Shown: positions 32,187 to 36,950 of the stretch, in pieces | Numbering within the stretch: position 1 is the stretch's first letter | Layout: each line of letters begins with the position of its first letter | IMG/VR virus record: IMGVR_UViG_3300032093_000370 | Coordinates: 1-37,877 of that record | DNA length: 37,877 nt | Origin: a virus | Direction: 5' to 3' (one strand) | The notes under the pieces: model-generated | Databases searched by the model: none | What the model saw: only the letters and a program-made list of their open reading frames with translations | What the model was told of the DNA's origin: nothing | Position numbers and translations under genes: made by a program

Positions 32187-32434
32187 TAGTCTTCAAGTTC
32201 TAGCCAGTCTTCTGCTTCAAGATCTTCCTGAGATGGGCAGTAAGGCTTAAAGATTCCTTCTTCATCTCGGATAACAAGAAATGAAGCTAAAGGAGCTTTA
32301 ATGCCTCTAACGCTGATTTCCTCAATGCCGCTTTCTACCGGGCTAAGACGAGTAACAAAGACATCATTAGGCCATTTCCATCTTGTAATGGTAGTTGTGG
32401 TTTCCAGTAATTTTACTGCTTCGGTGTAGTTCAT
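32186..32434 (-). CDS. tad2: Probable Thoeris anti-defence protein Tad2 (82 aa)
   Basis: The pattern fits the Tad2 (PF11195, formerly DUF2829) family: MNYTEAVKLLE at the start (F-x-E-A-l-x-x-L), ITRWKWPNDVFV (R-x-x-W), a beta section ending LASFLVIRDEEG, and CPSQEDLEAEDWLEL at the end (P-S-Q-x-D-x-x-A-E-D-W). Tad2 proteins form tetramers that sequester cyclic ADP-ribose signals made by Thoeris TIR enzymes, so the defence is silenced. The poly-Thr stretch TTTTIT after residue 11 is unusual. First gene of the PcfK/PcfJ operon. Confidence 0.72.
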   Translation of the reverse strand: MNYTEAVKLLETTTTITRWKWPNDVFVTRLSPVESGIEEISVRGIKAPLASFLVIRDEEGIFKPYCPSQEDLEAEDWLELED

Positions 32435-32500
32435 ATTTTAAAGTTTTTTTTTGGGTTTTTGCATTTTTTGATTTTTGCATTGCTTTCCTGACGTCAGGAA
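32435..32500 (-). promoter_or_regulatory. Candidate operator/promoter of the Tad2-PcfK-PcfJ operon
   Basis: A perfect 16-bp palindrome, TTCCTGACGTCAGGAA (32485-32500), lies about 50 nt before the Tad2 ATG and just after a strong terminator. Between them is an A-rich tract with two TGCAAAAA repeats. This looks like a dimeric repressor site and a promoter for the operon. Confidence 0.5.
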
Positions 32501-32507
32501 GGTGATT

Positions 32508-32540
32508 GAAAAAAAGGGGCGGTTGCAGCCGCCCCCTCGC
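32508..32540 (-). terminator. Strong Rho-independent terminator ending the tRNA-Ser-like transcript
   Basis: Minus strand GGGGCGGCTGCAACCGCCCC with a very stable stem, followed by TTTTTTTC. It separates the RNA cluster from the Tad2 operon. Confidence 0.9.
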
Positions 32541-32628
32541 AAATATTACGCGCCCCGCTCCACCTACATTATCGTGTCTGTTGGCAACAGACCGTTCGGT
32601 GGTTGCAGAGCGGCGTTGTGACCGGGGC

Positions 32629-32724
32629 AGGATTCGAACCTGCATTAAGCTACATATTGAATGGGTGTCAACTTAATGTCTTCCAAACAATCATCACTCT
32701 ACCGATAGCTTTCGCCACCCGGTC
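32629..32724 (-). tRNA. tRNA-Ser(GGA)-like gene with enlarged arms
   Basis: Acceptor GACCGGG pairs perfectly with CCCGGTC; the T-arm GCAGG-TTCGAAT-CCTGC is perfect. The putative anticodon arm ATTGT-TTGGAAG-ACATT has anticodon GGA but a T-T mismatch. The D-arm does not fold normally, and the variable region is about 31 nt (stem ATTAAG/CTTAAT). CCA is not encoded. May be a real serine tRNA with insertions, or a decaying copy. Confidence 0.5.
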
Positions 32725-32729
32725 AAATT

Positions 32730-32815
32730 GCCGGTCTTTCCCGGCTGTCAGTCAATCACACCCCTTTGTTTCATGCGGCAGAACTAAGCAAAGCCGCTCC
32801 CGGAATCTCTCCGGG
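32730..32815 (-). ncRNA. Candidate structured RNA with three stems and a pseudoknot
   Basis: On the minus strand: stem 1 CCCGGA/TCCGGG (32799-32815), stem 2 GCGGC/GCCGC (32775-32797) and stem 3 GCCGG/CCGGC (32730-32745). The loop of stem 2 contains CTTTG, which can pair with CAAAG at 32764-32768 on the same transcript, giving an H-type pseudoknot. GC-rich, directly upstream of the Ser-like tRNA and apparently in the same transcript. Identity unknown. Confidence 0.5.
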
Positions 32816-32840
32816 TAGCATACGGAGATTTTTTTCAAAA

Positions 32841-33050
32841 CTAATTAGATTGTTCTAACTTTTGCAAATTGTAGATAGTAGCCGATAAGTCATAATCAGC
32901 GGTATATCCTAAAAGGTTTAACTTTTTGATGGCTTCAGCACAATCTCCATATGTGTTGTCAAGACCATAATCATTAAGAATTTCTTTTACTTCTTTTGGG
33001 ACACTATCAAAGTGTTTTGGATGGAATAAGTCTTCTTCCCAGATGTACAT
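32841..33050 (-). CDS. Small acidic hypothetical protein (69 aa)
   Basis: ATG at 33050 is the first start after the upstream stop; an in-frame ATG at 33083 would overlap that gene. Sequence MYIWEEDLFHPKHFDSVPKE ... LNLLGYTADYDLSATIYNL has an acidic, aromatic N-terminus. Immediately followed by the RNA cluster. No family recognised. Confidence 0.6.
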   Translation of the reverse strand: MYIWEEDLFHPKHFDSVPKEVKEILNDYGLDNTYGDCAEAIKKLNLLGYTADYDLSATIYNLQKLEQSN

Positions 33051-33054
33051 TATT

Positions 33055-33318
33055 TTAGATTTTTGTTTTTCTTCCGTCTTCAATAAGACATGCCTCTAGA
33101 AAGTGAGCGAAGTTTACACATTGCGCTACATTGTGAAAATACTTTTTAGTTTGTGTCCAATGCCTGTGAATAGGAGTAGTTACTTCGGAATGAGAATACT
33201 TTGCTATAGTATAATCATCTTCGATATCATCCCAAAAGATTGCCCATTCTCCTGTTTGGAACTTAAAGTAAGTTCCGGGCATTTCTCGTATTTCTTCGAT
33301 AGTCATATGTCTTTCCAT
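33055..33318 (-). CDS. Hypothetical protein (87 aa)
   Basis: TYFKFQTGEWAIFWDDIED and HRHWTQTKKYFHNVAQCVNF: aromatic, beta-rich at first and helical later. First gene after the tRNA-like gene at 33387. No recognised family. Confidence 0.65.
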   Translation of the reverse strand: MERHMTIEEIREMPGTYFKFQTGEWAIFWDDIEDDYTIAKYSHSEVTTPIHRHWTQTKKYFHNVAQCVNFAHFLEACLIEDGRKTKI

Positions 33319-33386
33319 TGTGGTACTGTTTTTATTAGTTTTTGTAGTTAGTTTGATTTTCTTTTGAAATCATAATTAAGAATTTG

Positions 33387-33457
33387 GGGGCAGTGTGGGA
33401 GTCGAACCGCACATCTCTGAGATAAACTACAGGCTTTACCATTATAGCTAACTGCCC
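33387..33457 (-). tRNA. tRNA-like gene, anticodon undetermined
   Basis: Acceptor GGGCAGT/ACTGCCC is perfect (7/7), the D-arm GCT...AGC is normal, and the T-arm has GTG-C-GG/CC-CAC with one bulged C. The stretch where the anticodon arm belongs (CTGTAGTTTATCTCAG) has only three closing pairs and a 10-nt loop, so no anticodon can be read. 71 nt, minus strand, no encoded CCA. Confidence 0.5.
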
Positions 33458-33460
33458 TTT

Positions 33461-33560
33461 AGTACGTATGGGAGAGTTTTTGCAGCCTTCCGACGTAGCT
33501 GCTTTCTGTTGGTGGCCAAATCCAACGACTAACCTTCTCAGTGAAAGTACCATACGTATT
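33461..33560 (-). ncRNA. Candidate structured RNA between two tRNA-like genes
   Basis: A 9-bp closing stem TACGTATGG/CCATACGTA (33463-33471 with 33550-33558) encloses two internal hairpins: GTTGG/CCAAC with a 9-nt loop and GCAGC/GCTGC with an 11-nt loop, plus a possible GAGA/TCTC pair. Looks like a three- or four-way junction without TTCRA, so it is not a standard tRNA. Size and position fit a small phage regulatory RNA or ribozyme. Confidence 0.5.
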
Positions 33561-33562
33561 TG

Positions 33563-33642
33563 TGCCCCTGACCGGACTCGAACCGGTAAGCTTTCGCAAC
33601 GCTGTTTAAGAGCGCCATGTTTACCTGTTTCATCACAGAGGC
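33563..33642 (-). tRNA. tRNA-Leu(TAA)
   Basis: Complete cloverleaf: acceptor GCCTCTG/CAGGGGC (one G-T), D-stem ATG/CAT, anticodon stem GCGCT/AGCGT (one G-T) with loop CTTAAAC giving anticodon TAA, variable region GCGAAAGC, T-arm ACCGG-TTCGAGT-CCGGT. It reads TTA, a frequent codon in this AT-rich genome. CCA is not encoded. The only fully normal tRNA of the cluster. Confidence 0.88.
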
Positions 33643-33686
33643 ATTCTTTCATACTACCTTATATTTATACTATGAGGGCAAATATA

Positions 33687-33714
33687 GAAAAAAAAAGAGC
33701 TTATAAAAGCTCTT
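33687..33714 (-). terminator. Rho-independent terminator after the truncated gene at 33701
   Basis: Minus strand AAGAGCTT, ATA loop region, AAGCTCTT then a run of ten T followed by CTATATTTGCCC. The hairpin starts inside the end of the small open frame. Confidence 0.8.
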
Positions 33715-33829
33715 GTGGGATAGCTGGGTACTGATGATGTTGCCACCATTCAGATCCATCGTACTCTCCTCGGGTCATCCAAGTTCCATCTTGGAGCCAA
33801 ATAGTTCCAGCGACAATTCCGCCACCTGA
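33701..33829 (-). pseudogene. 5'-truncated small protein, start replaced by a tRNA fragment
   Basis: The frame gives GGIVAGTIWLQDGTWMTRG then EYDGSEWWQHHQYPAIP, a W-L-x-DG-T-W-x-x-R-x-EYDGSEWW pattern typical of small conserved Bacteroidota phage proteins. But there is no ATG except an internal one at 33778 (25 aa), and the DNA where the normal start should be is a copy of the 5' end of the tRNA at 33949-34038. Probably a damaged gene. Confidence 0.55.
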
Positions 33830-33837
33830 CTATTTGT
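33817..33837 (-). repeat. 21-bp copy of a tRNA 5' end
   Basis: TTCCGCCACCTGACTATTTGT is identical at 34024-34044, where it is the acceptor and D-stem start of a tRNA-like gene. The two copies are direct, 207 bp apart, and flank the small membrane gene and the tRNA itself, like the traces left by tRNA-targeted recombination. Confidence 0.75.
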
Positions 33838-33838
33838 T

Positions 33839-33931
33839 TTATTTCTTTTTAGAATTTTCGTAGATACCACCTAAAATAACAATCATTATTATTTGTAGAA
33901 ATGTCGATACCCAATAATACGCATGTTCCAT
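33839..33931 (-). CDS. Micro-protein with one membrane segment (30 aa)
   Basis: MEHAYYWVSTFLQIIMIVIL then GGIYENSKKK: a single hydrophobic helix with a basic tail. Lies between the two 21-bp repeats. No family recognised. Confidence 0.5.
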   Translation of the reverse strand: MEHAYYWVSTFLQIIMIVILGGIYENSKKK

Positions 33932-33948
33932 ATTTTCTATTTTTTTAG

Positions 33949-34038
33949 TAGTCAGGACAGGATTCGAACCTGTAATTTGAGGGCGCGACCCTCGTGACAT
34001 TAGCCTCGCTTGCGTCTAACCATTTCCGCCACCTGACT
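33949..34038 (-). tRNA. Class II tRNA-like gene (Leu/Ser type), anticodon undetermined
   Basis: Acceptor AGTCAGG/CCTGACT is perfect, D-stem GCG/CGC, long variable arm GAGGG-TCGCG-CCCTC, T-arm ACAGG-TTCGAAT-CCTGT and discriminator A are all normal. The 17 nt where the anticodon arm should be (AGCGAGGCTAATGTCAC) cannot form a stem in any register tried. The 5' end is duplicated at 33817. 90 nt. Confidence 0.5.
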
Positions 34039-34043
34039 ATTTG

Positions 34044-34117
34044 TGCCTCAGAGAGGATTCGAACCACCGACCTACAGCTTAGAAGGCTGCCGCTCTATCC
34101 AACTGAGCTATTGTACA
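34044..34117 (-). tRNA. tRNA-Arg(TCT)-like gene with broken acceptor stem
   Basis: D-arm GCTC/GAGC and anticodon arm GCAGC-CTTCTAA-GCTGT are good and give anticodon TCT; the T-arm has one mismatch. The 3' acceptor CTGAGGC needs a 5' partner GCCTCAG, but the sequence there is TGTACAA (2 of 7 pairs). The 5' end overlaps the last codons of the 39-aa gene upstream. Either degenerate or repaired by editing. Confidence 0.55.
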
Positions 34118-34227
34118 AAGTAATGCGTAAGAGCTTTACAGACTCCTACTGAAGGAAAGGTTTCAACCTTTACACCTACCGGTACATATAAGTCATGTAC
34201 TAACTTGTTCGCTAAAGAGTGATTCAT
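34108..34227 (-). CDS. Micro-protein overlapping a tRNA-like gene (39 aa)
   Basis: ATG at 34227 to TAG at 34108: MNHSLANKLVHDLYVPVGVK with a mixed C-terminus ending KALTHYFVQ. An ATGA overlap with an upstream open frame (ending NRDMDYRP, no clear start) suggests a small operon. Not recognised; could be chance. Confidence 0.4.
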   Translation of the reverse strand: MNHSLANKLVHDLYVPVGVKVETFPSVGVCKALTHYFVQ

Positions 34228-34390
34228 GGCCTGTAGTCCATATCGCGATTACTCGCGGAACTTCCTACAAACGTACACAGATCTCCTGTATCACCACAAC
34301 TCTTCTATATGCGCAAACCCTGAACTAATAATCAGACAAAAAAGAAAAGAAAAAAAGCCCCCATGTAGTCTGCATACTTTCTTTTATGCC

Positions 34391-34440
34391 AGAACCTATA
34401 ACCCTCTATAATCCCCTATAATCTCCTATAAGGGCCTACA
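34391..34440. repeat. Decamer array with exact 10-bp period
   Basis: Four successive decamers end in CTATA (34396, 34406, 34416 and 34426 as first base), with a fifth as CTACA. The variable part is CCC/TC-rich. Exact 10-bp phasing puts every copy on the same DNA face, typical for cooperative protein binding. Confidence 0.7.
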
Positions 34441-34708
34441 CAACCCCACGCTTAATCTTTTGCCTTAAAGGCCATCACCTCTATAGAGAGAAAGAAAGAA
34501 AGATAAACACATAACCCAAATGCCTACTATTCCCCTCCATTACTATACACCCACTTCTAATATCCCACTCTAATAACTCTTCTAATAATCTCTAATACCT
34601 TCAAAATAACTACTATAACCAAAATAACTTTCTTTTTACCTCAACTTAAATCCCTACAATAATCCCTAATCATAATAAACCCGCTCCCACGCAGCTTCAT
34701 GCTCTATC

Positions 34709-34970
34709 TTATTGATTACCAATAAATTAGAAGAACTCAGAATGGCTTTTTAGGGTGTGGTCTGCACACAATTTATTTAACAAAAGTCAATAATCTTGTA
34801 TTATTTTGTAAATAAAGTGAACAAAAACATTAAAATTTCCTTAAAGTTTAAGTTTTATTTAAGGAGATTAATTAAAACAGTAAAGTTTATTTAGGGGAAG
34901 TTTTGTTTTTGGTAAACTTTATTCTGATTGATTATCAATAAGTTAGTTAATCTTGTACTATAGTATTTAA
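34709..34970. repeat. Two diverged 22-bp repeats with inverted symmetry, plus CTTGTAYTA motifs
   Basis: Copies at 34709-34730 and 34925-34946 match at 19 of 22 bases (TTATTGATTACCAATAA inside the first; the central ATTGATTATCAAT of the second is a perfect palindrome). Each is followed or preceded by a CTTGTAYTA element (34795, 34952). They lie in the most AT-rich part of the window. Confidence 0.6.
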
Positions 34971-35040
34971 GTTTGCTCGGGCAAAAGTTTTTCTTACTTA
35001 TTTTTTTAGTCTCTAAAGGCTTTAAGATTCCTTAAAAGAG

Positions 35041-35075
35041 AAAAAAAAGAACCCTGCTGCTTTCGCAGAGGGTTC
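35041..35075 (-). terminator. Rho-independent terminator after the first SSB-like gene
   Basis: Minus strand GAACCCTCTGC, GAAA loop, GCAGCAGGGTTC, then TTTTTTTCTC. Nine nucleotides beyond the stop of the 180-aa gene. Confidence 0.9.
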
Positions 35076-35083
35076 TTCTTTGC

Positions 35084-35626
35084 TTAGAAGAGCTGTGGGG
35101 GCTCGTCTTCGCTCTCTGCTGTGTGCAGATTGTTTACCGGGGCAGGACTAATGTCCATTGCGTCTCGGTCGTCTCCTGTGCCTTTAGGCATAAGCCGTGT
35201 CTTGCGGAACACGGGCTCACCTTTATAGGTCACAGGTTGTTTGGTGGTGCGGTCTTTCTTTTGGTTCTCCGCAATGTAGAGAACCCGACCTTCGGTATTC
35301 CTTTTCAGGATTCCCTTCTTAATAGCACTCTCAATGCCCACAGCCTCAAGGACTTGGACTTCGAGAGCCATGTTAAACACCACCTCTGCATCAATGTTCC
35401 TTTCGGAAACATCAAGCGAGTTCTTACTGTCTGTTCCGGCAAGCTCATCTGAGCTCACCCCCAACATCTGTTCGCACTTCTCCATGGAGAAAGTGTGGAT
35501 GCAAGAGCGGGCAATAGAGCTATTACCGGTAGACATAGCCAGAGGGTTGTTGGCGTGCAGCTGGCAAAGTGCACTAACCGAACCAGACTGGTTCAGCCAC
35601 AGGGCCACAATTTGGATTTTATTCAT
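35084..35626 (-). CDS. Candidate ssDNA-binding protein, copy A (180 aa)
   Basis: Paralogue of the protein at 36089-36637. Shared landmarks in order: W-LN-x-SGS near residue 12 (ALWLNQSGSVSAL), LVAMST-type LAMSTGN, C-x-HTFS-x-EK (CIHTFSMEKC), a V-F-N-M ... ILEAVGI-type helix (VVFNMALEVQVLEAVGI), GxxxR ... VFRKTRL, and an acidic flexible tail ending DEPPQLF. The early beta strands, helical middle and acidic tip ending in hydrophobics fit an OB-fold ssDNA-binding protein, but no profile match is seen. Preceded by a CTTTTCTCTATTG leader. Confidence 0.55.
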   Translation of the reverse strand: MNKIQIVALWLNQSGSVSALCQLHANNPLAMSTGNSSIARSCIHTFSMEKCEQMLGVSSDELAGTDSKNSLDVSERNIDAEVVFNMALEVQVLEAVGIESAIKKGILKRNTEGRVLYIAENQKKDRTTKQPVTYKGEPVFRKTRLMPKGTGDDRDAMDISPAPVNNLHTAESEDEPPQLF

Positions 35627-35660
35627 CTCTTATAAAGATTGGCAATAGAGAAAAGAAAAA

Positions 35661-35692
35661 AAGGGCCTATAACCCCCTTATACGCCCTTATA
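35661..35692 (-). repeat. CCTATA decamer run next to a weak hairpin
   Basis: CCTATA, CCTTATA and CCTTATA start at 35666, 35676 and 35686, in exact 10-bp register, matching the array at 34391-34440 in form. On the minus strand the first part pairs as AAGGG/CCCTT before TTTTTTTC, a weak terminator-like hairpin. Confidence 0.6.
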
Positions 35693-35993
35693 TTATTTTG
35701 TTGAACTTTTACTTTGTCTCCGCCCGGGGATTTTTGAGACCAATCCCTACTTTGTCTAAGTTTTATCCCTATTCTGATGTGCTTATTCTTCTAATACTTA
35801 TACAAAATAAGAGGAACTTTGCTCTTCTTCTGTTCTTATAAGTTCTTGATTATCTTATACTTGTATTATTCTTGTTCTTCTTCTGCTCTTCTTCTTGTAC
35901 TACTACGCCATTTTTTCTCCGGGGTTCTTCTTGTACTATTATGTTCAGGTTCGCCCGGGCCGCGAAGGTGGACGGTCTCACTTACAGGCGACA

Positions 35994-36052
35994 GCTCCAA
36001 AGCTTTCCGCGACTGTCCGAGAATGTCCGAGCAATGCTAGAGCTTTCCGAGA
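35994..36052. repeat. TCCGAG decamer array with exact 10-bp register
   Basis: TCCA at 35996 and TCCG at 36006, 36016, 36026 and 36046 lie in one 10-bp register; the slot at 36036 is degenerate (CTAG). The core is GTCCGAGNA. A different core from the CTATA arrays but the same spacing, so probably a separate protein site. Confidence 0.65.
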
Positions 36053-36057
36053 AAAAA

Positions 36058-36080
36058 GAAAGCCCATTTTCAGGGCTTTC
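36058..36080 (-). terminator. Rho-independent terminator after the second SSB-like gene
   Basis: GAAAGCCC, 7-nt loop, GGGCTTTC with T and A runs on the two sides, so it can act in both directions. Nine nucleotides after the 182-aa gene stop. Confidence 0.9.
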
Positions 36081-36088
36081 TTTTTGGG

Positions 36089-36637
36089 TTAGAACAAGGA
36101 CTCCGCGAACTCCGAGTCGTCCTCTGAGGTACTCTGCGGGTTGTTCGGTTTGTTGGGGGCTACGTTGCTCACGAGCACGTCCTTGTTTTCGGGAGAGTTA
36201 ACCGTCAAGCGGGTCTTTCGGTAGACCTGCTGACCGTTAACTTTGACCAATTCCTTTTCGCGGTTGCGTTTCCGCGAAGCTTCTTCGCCCAAGATTTGGT
36301 TGTCCTTCTTGCGAAGGATACCGAGCTCAAGTGCGTCAGCAATCCCTACGGCCTCTAATATTTGGATTTTGCAATCCATGTTAAAGACCTGTTGGGCGCT
36401 AATAGGCGCAAACTCGAGCGGGTTCTCGTGCGTCCGCCCCTTCATTTCCGCAATCTGTTCGGGGCTTAATCCGAGCAATGGAAGCTTTTCTTCGCTAAAG
36501 GTATGCAGACAAGTGCGCCCTTTAGCGTTCGAGGAAGTGGACATAGCGACCAGAGAGGTGTTAGCCTGCTCCGCGAAGATTGTGAAAGAGCCGCTCTTGT
36601 TGAGCCAGCCTGCCGAAAATTTGATTGTGTTAGACAT
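36089..36637 (-). CDS. Candidate ssDNA-binding protein, copy B (182 aa)
   Basis: Same layout as the protein at 35084-35626: AGWLNKSGSFTIFAEQ, SLVAMSTSSNAKGR, TCLHTFSEEKL, VFNMDCKIQILEAVGI, VYRKTRLTV and an acidic tail ending EFAESLF. Overall identity looks moderate, so an old duplication. The gene is markedly GC-richer than copy A's spacer. It is the first gene right of the phased repeats, and is preceded by the hairpin-leader junction. Confidence 0.55.
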   Translation of the reverse strand: MSNTIKFSAGWLNKSGSFTIFAEQANTSLVAMSTSSNAKGRTCLHTFSEEKLPLLGLSPEQIAEMKGRTHENPLEFAPISAQQVFNMDCKIQILEAVGIADALELGILRKKDNQILGEEASRKRNREKELVKVNGQQVYRKTRLTVNSPENKDVLVSNVAPNKPNNPQSTSEDDSEFAESLF

Positions 36638-36682
36638 ACAATACAGAAAAGAAAAAAAGAGTGCCTTTATTCAAGGCACTCT
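36638..36682 (-). terminator. Hairpin-leader junction 1, stop codon inside the loop
   Basis: Stem AGAGTGCCTT/AAGGCACTCT (36658-36682) with the TAA stop of the upstream gene in the loop; then TTTTTTTCTTTTC and CTGTATTG directly before the ATG at 36637. The pyrimidine leader may be part of the start signal. Confidence 0.8.
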
Positions 36683-36900
36683 ATTCCATCGCATACACAG
36701 ACTCCATCACACGCATTGTGCGATGAGTCTATACAGATGTGAGGTTCGACGAGTGGCTCGTCTTTTACCTCATTAAACATCCATTCCCGAACCCAATTAG
36801 GGTTTTCGGGTTCCCTTTTTTCGCAATGCATGCAAGGGCAAGGAAGCCCTTTGCTGCCTGAACATGAGGCAGCGATTAGAATTATGATTAGATATTTCAT
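36667..36900 (-). CDS. Small lipoprotein with cysteine-rich mature part (77 aa)
   Basis: ATG at 36900; MKYLIIILIAASCSGSKGLP has a lipobox AASC, so Cys13 is lipidated. The mature part has CPCMHCEK, HICIDSSHNACDG and CVCDGIECLE, eight more cysteines in a short length, likely disulfide-bonded or metal-binding outside the inner membrane. Could block receptor or entry of other phages; unproven. Confidence 0.65.
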   Translation of the reverse strand: MKYLIIILIAASCSGSKGLPCPCMHCEKREPENPNWVREWMFNEVKDEPLVEPHICIDSSHNACDGVCVCDGIECLE

Positions 36901-36939
36901 ACAATACAAAAAAGAAAAACCTCTCTGTTAGGAGAGGTT
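36901..36939 (-). terminator. Hairpin-leader junction 2
   Basis: Stem AACCTCTC/GAGAGGTT with loop CTAACA (36918-36939), then TTTCTTTTTTGTATTGT directly before the ATG at 36900. Confidence 0.8.
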
Positions 36940-36950
36940 CTTCGGTAGGG

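Larger units (their letters stand above)
34228..35083. other. Gene-poor region upstream of the RNA cluster; candidate origin or main promoter
   Basis: No convincing gene in 856 nt. From right to left: the terminator at 35041-35075, an AT-rich zone with two 22-bp repeats and two CTTGTAYTA motifs, a stretch of about 300 nt that is almost free of G on the plus strand (purine-rich transcript) with a decamer array, a T7-C-T4-C tract at 34342-34356, and a hairpin CGCGA-GTAA-TCGCG at 34245-34258. A plus-strand frame at 34226-34411 is judged to be chance. Confidence 0.5.
35627..36088. promoter_or_regulatory. Spacer between the two SSB-like genes with phased repeats
   Basis: 461 nt with no gene. On the right is the terminator (36058-36080) and a decamer array of TCCGAG (35996-36050). 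In the middle are three CTTGTAYTAY motifs (35860, 35894, 35930). On the left is a CCTTATA/CCTATA decamer run at 35666-35692 just before the pyrimidine leader. The transcript would be purine-rich between. Candidate promoter/operator for copy A. Confidence 0.5.

Noticed and set aside
32367-32645. Minus-strand 92-aa open frame across the terminator and tRNA end
   Set aside because: It runs through a strong terminator, the tRNA 3' end and the Tad2 start, with arginine-rich random-looking sequence. Also its 37-aa tail from an internal ATG overlaps Tad2 and has no support.
33335-33652. Minus-strand 105-aa open frame over two tRNA-like genes and an ncRNA
   Set aside because: Completely covered by tRNA and structured RNA; codons follow RNA structure, not protein.
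34230-34300. Frame ending SSASNRDMDYRP before the 39-aa gene
   Set aside because: No acceptable start codon between it and the upstream stop; kept only as context for the ATGA overlap.
34108-34330. Fragment of 16S rRNA on the minus strand
   Set aside because: Matches of 8-10 nt (AGTAATCGCG, GTCTGTAA) are short, and not in continuous order with rRNA helices, so no rRNA gene is claimed.
34226-34411. Plus-strand 61-aa open frame
   Set aside because: Only candidate on the plus strand in this area; includes the reverse of a T-run leader and ends in the decamer array. No start signal.
36243-36776. Plus-strand 177-aa open frame
   Set aside because: Antisense of the second SSB-like gene; GC-rich coding DNA often leaves open frames on the other strand.
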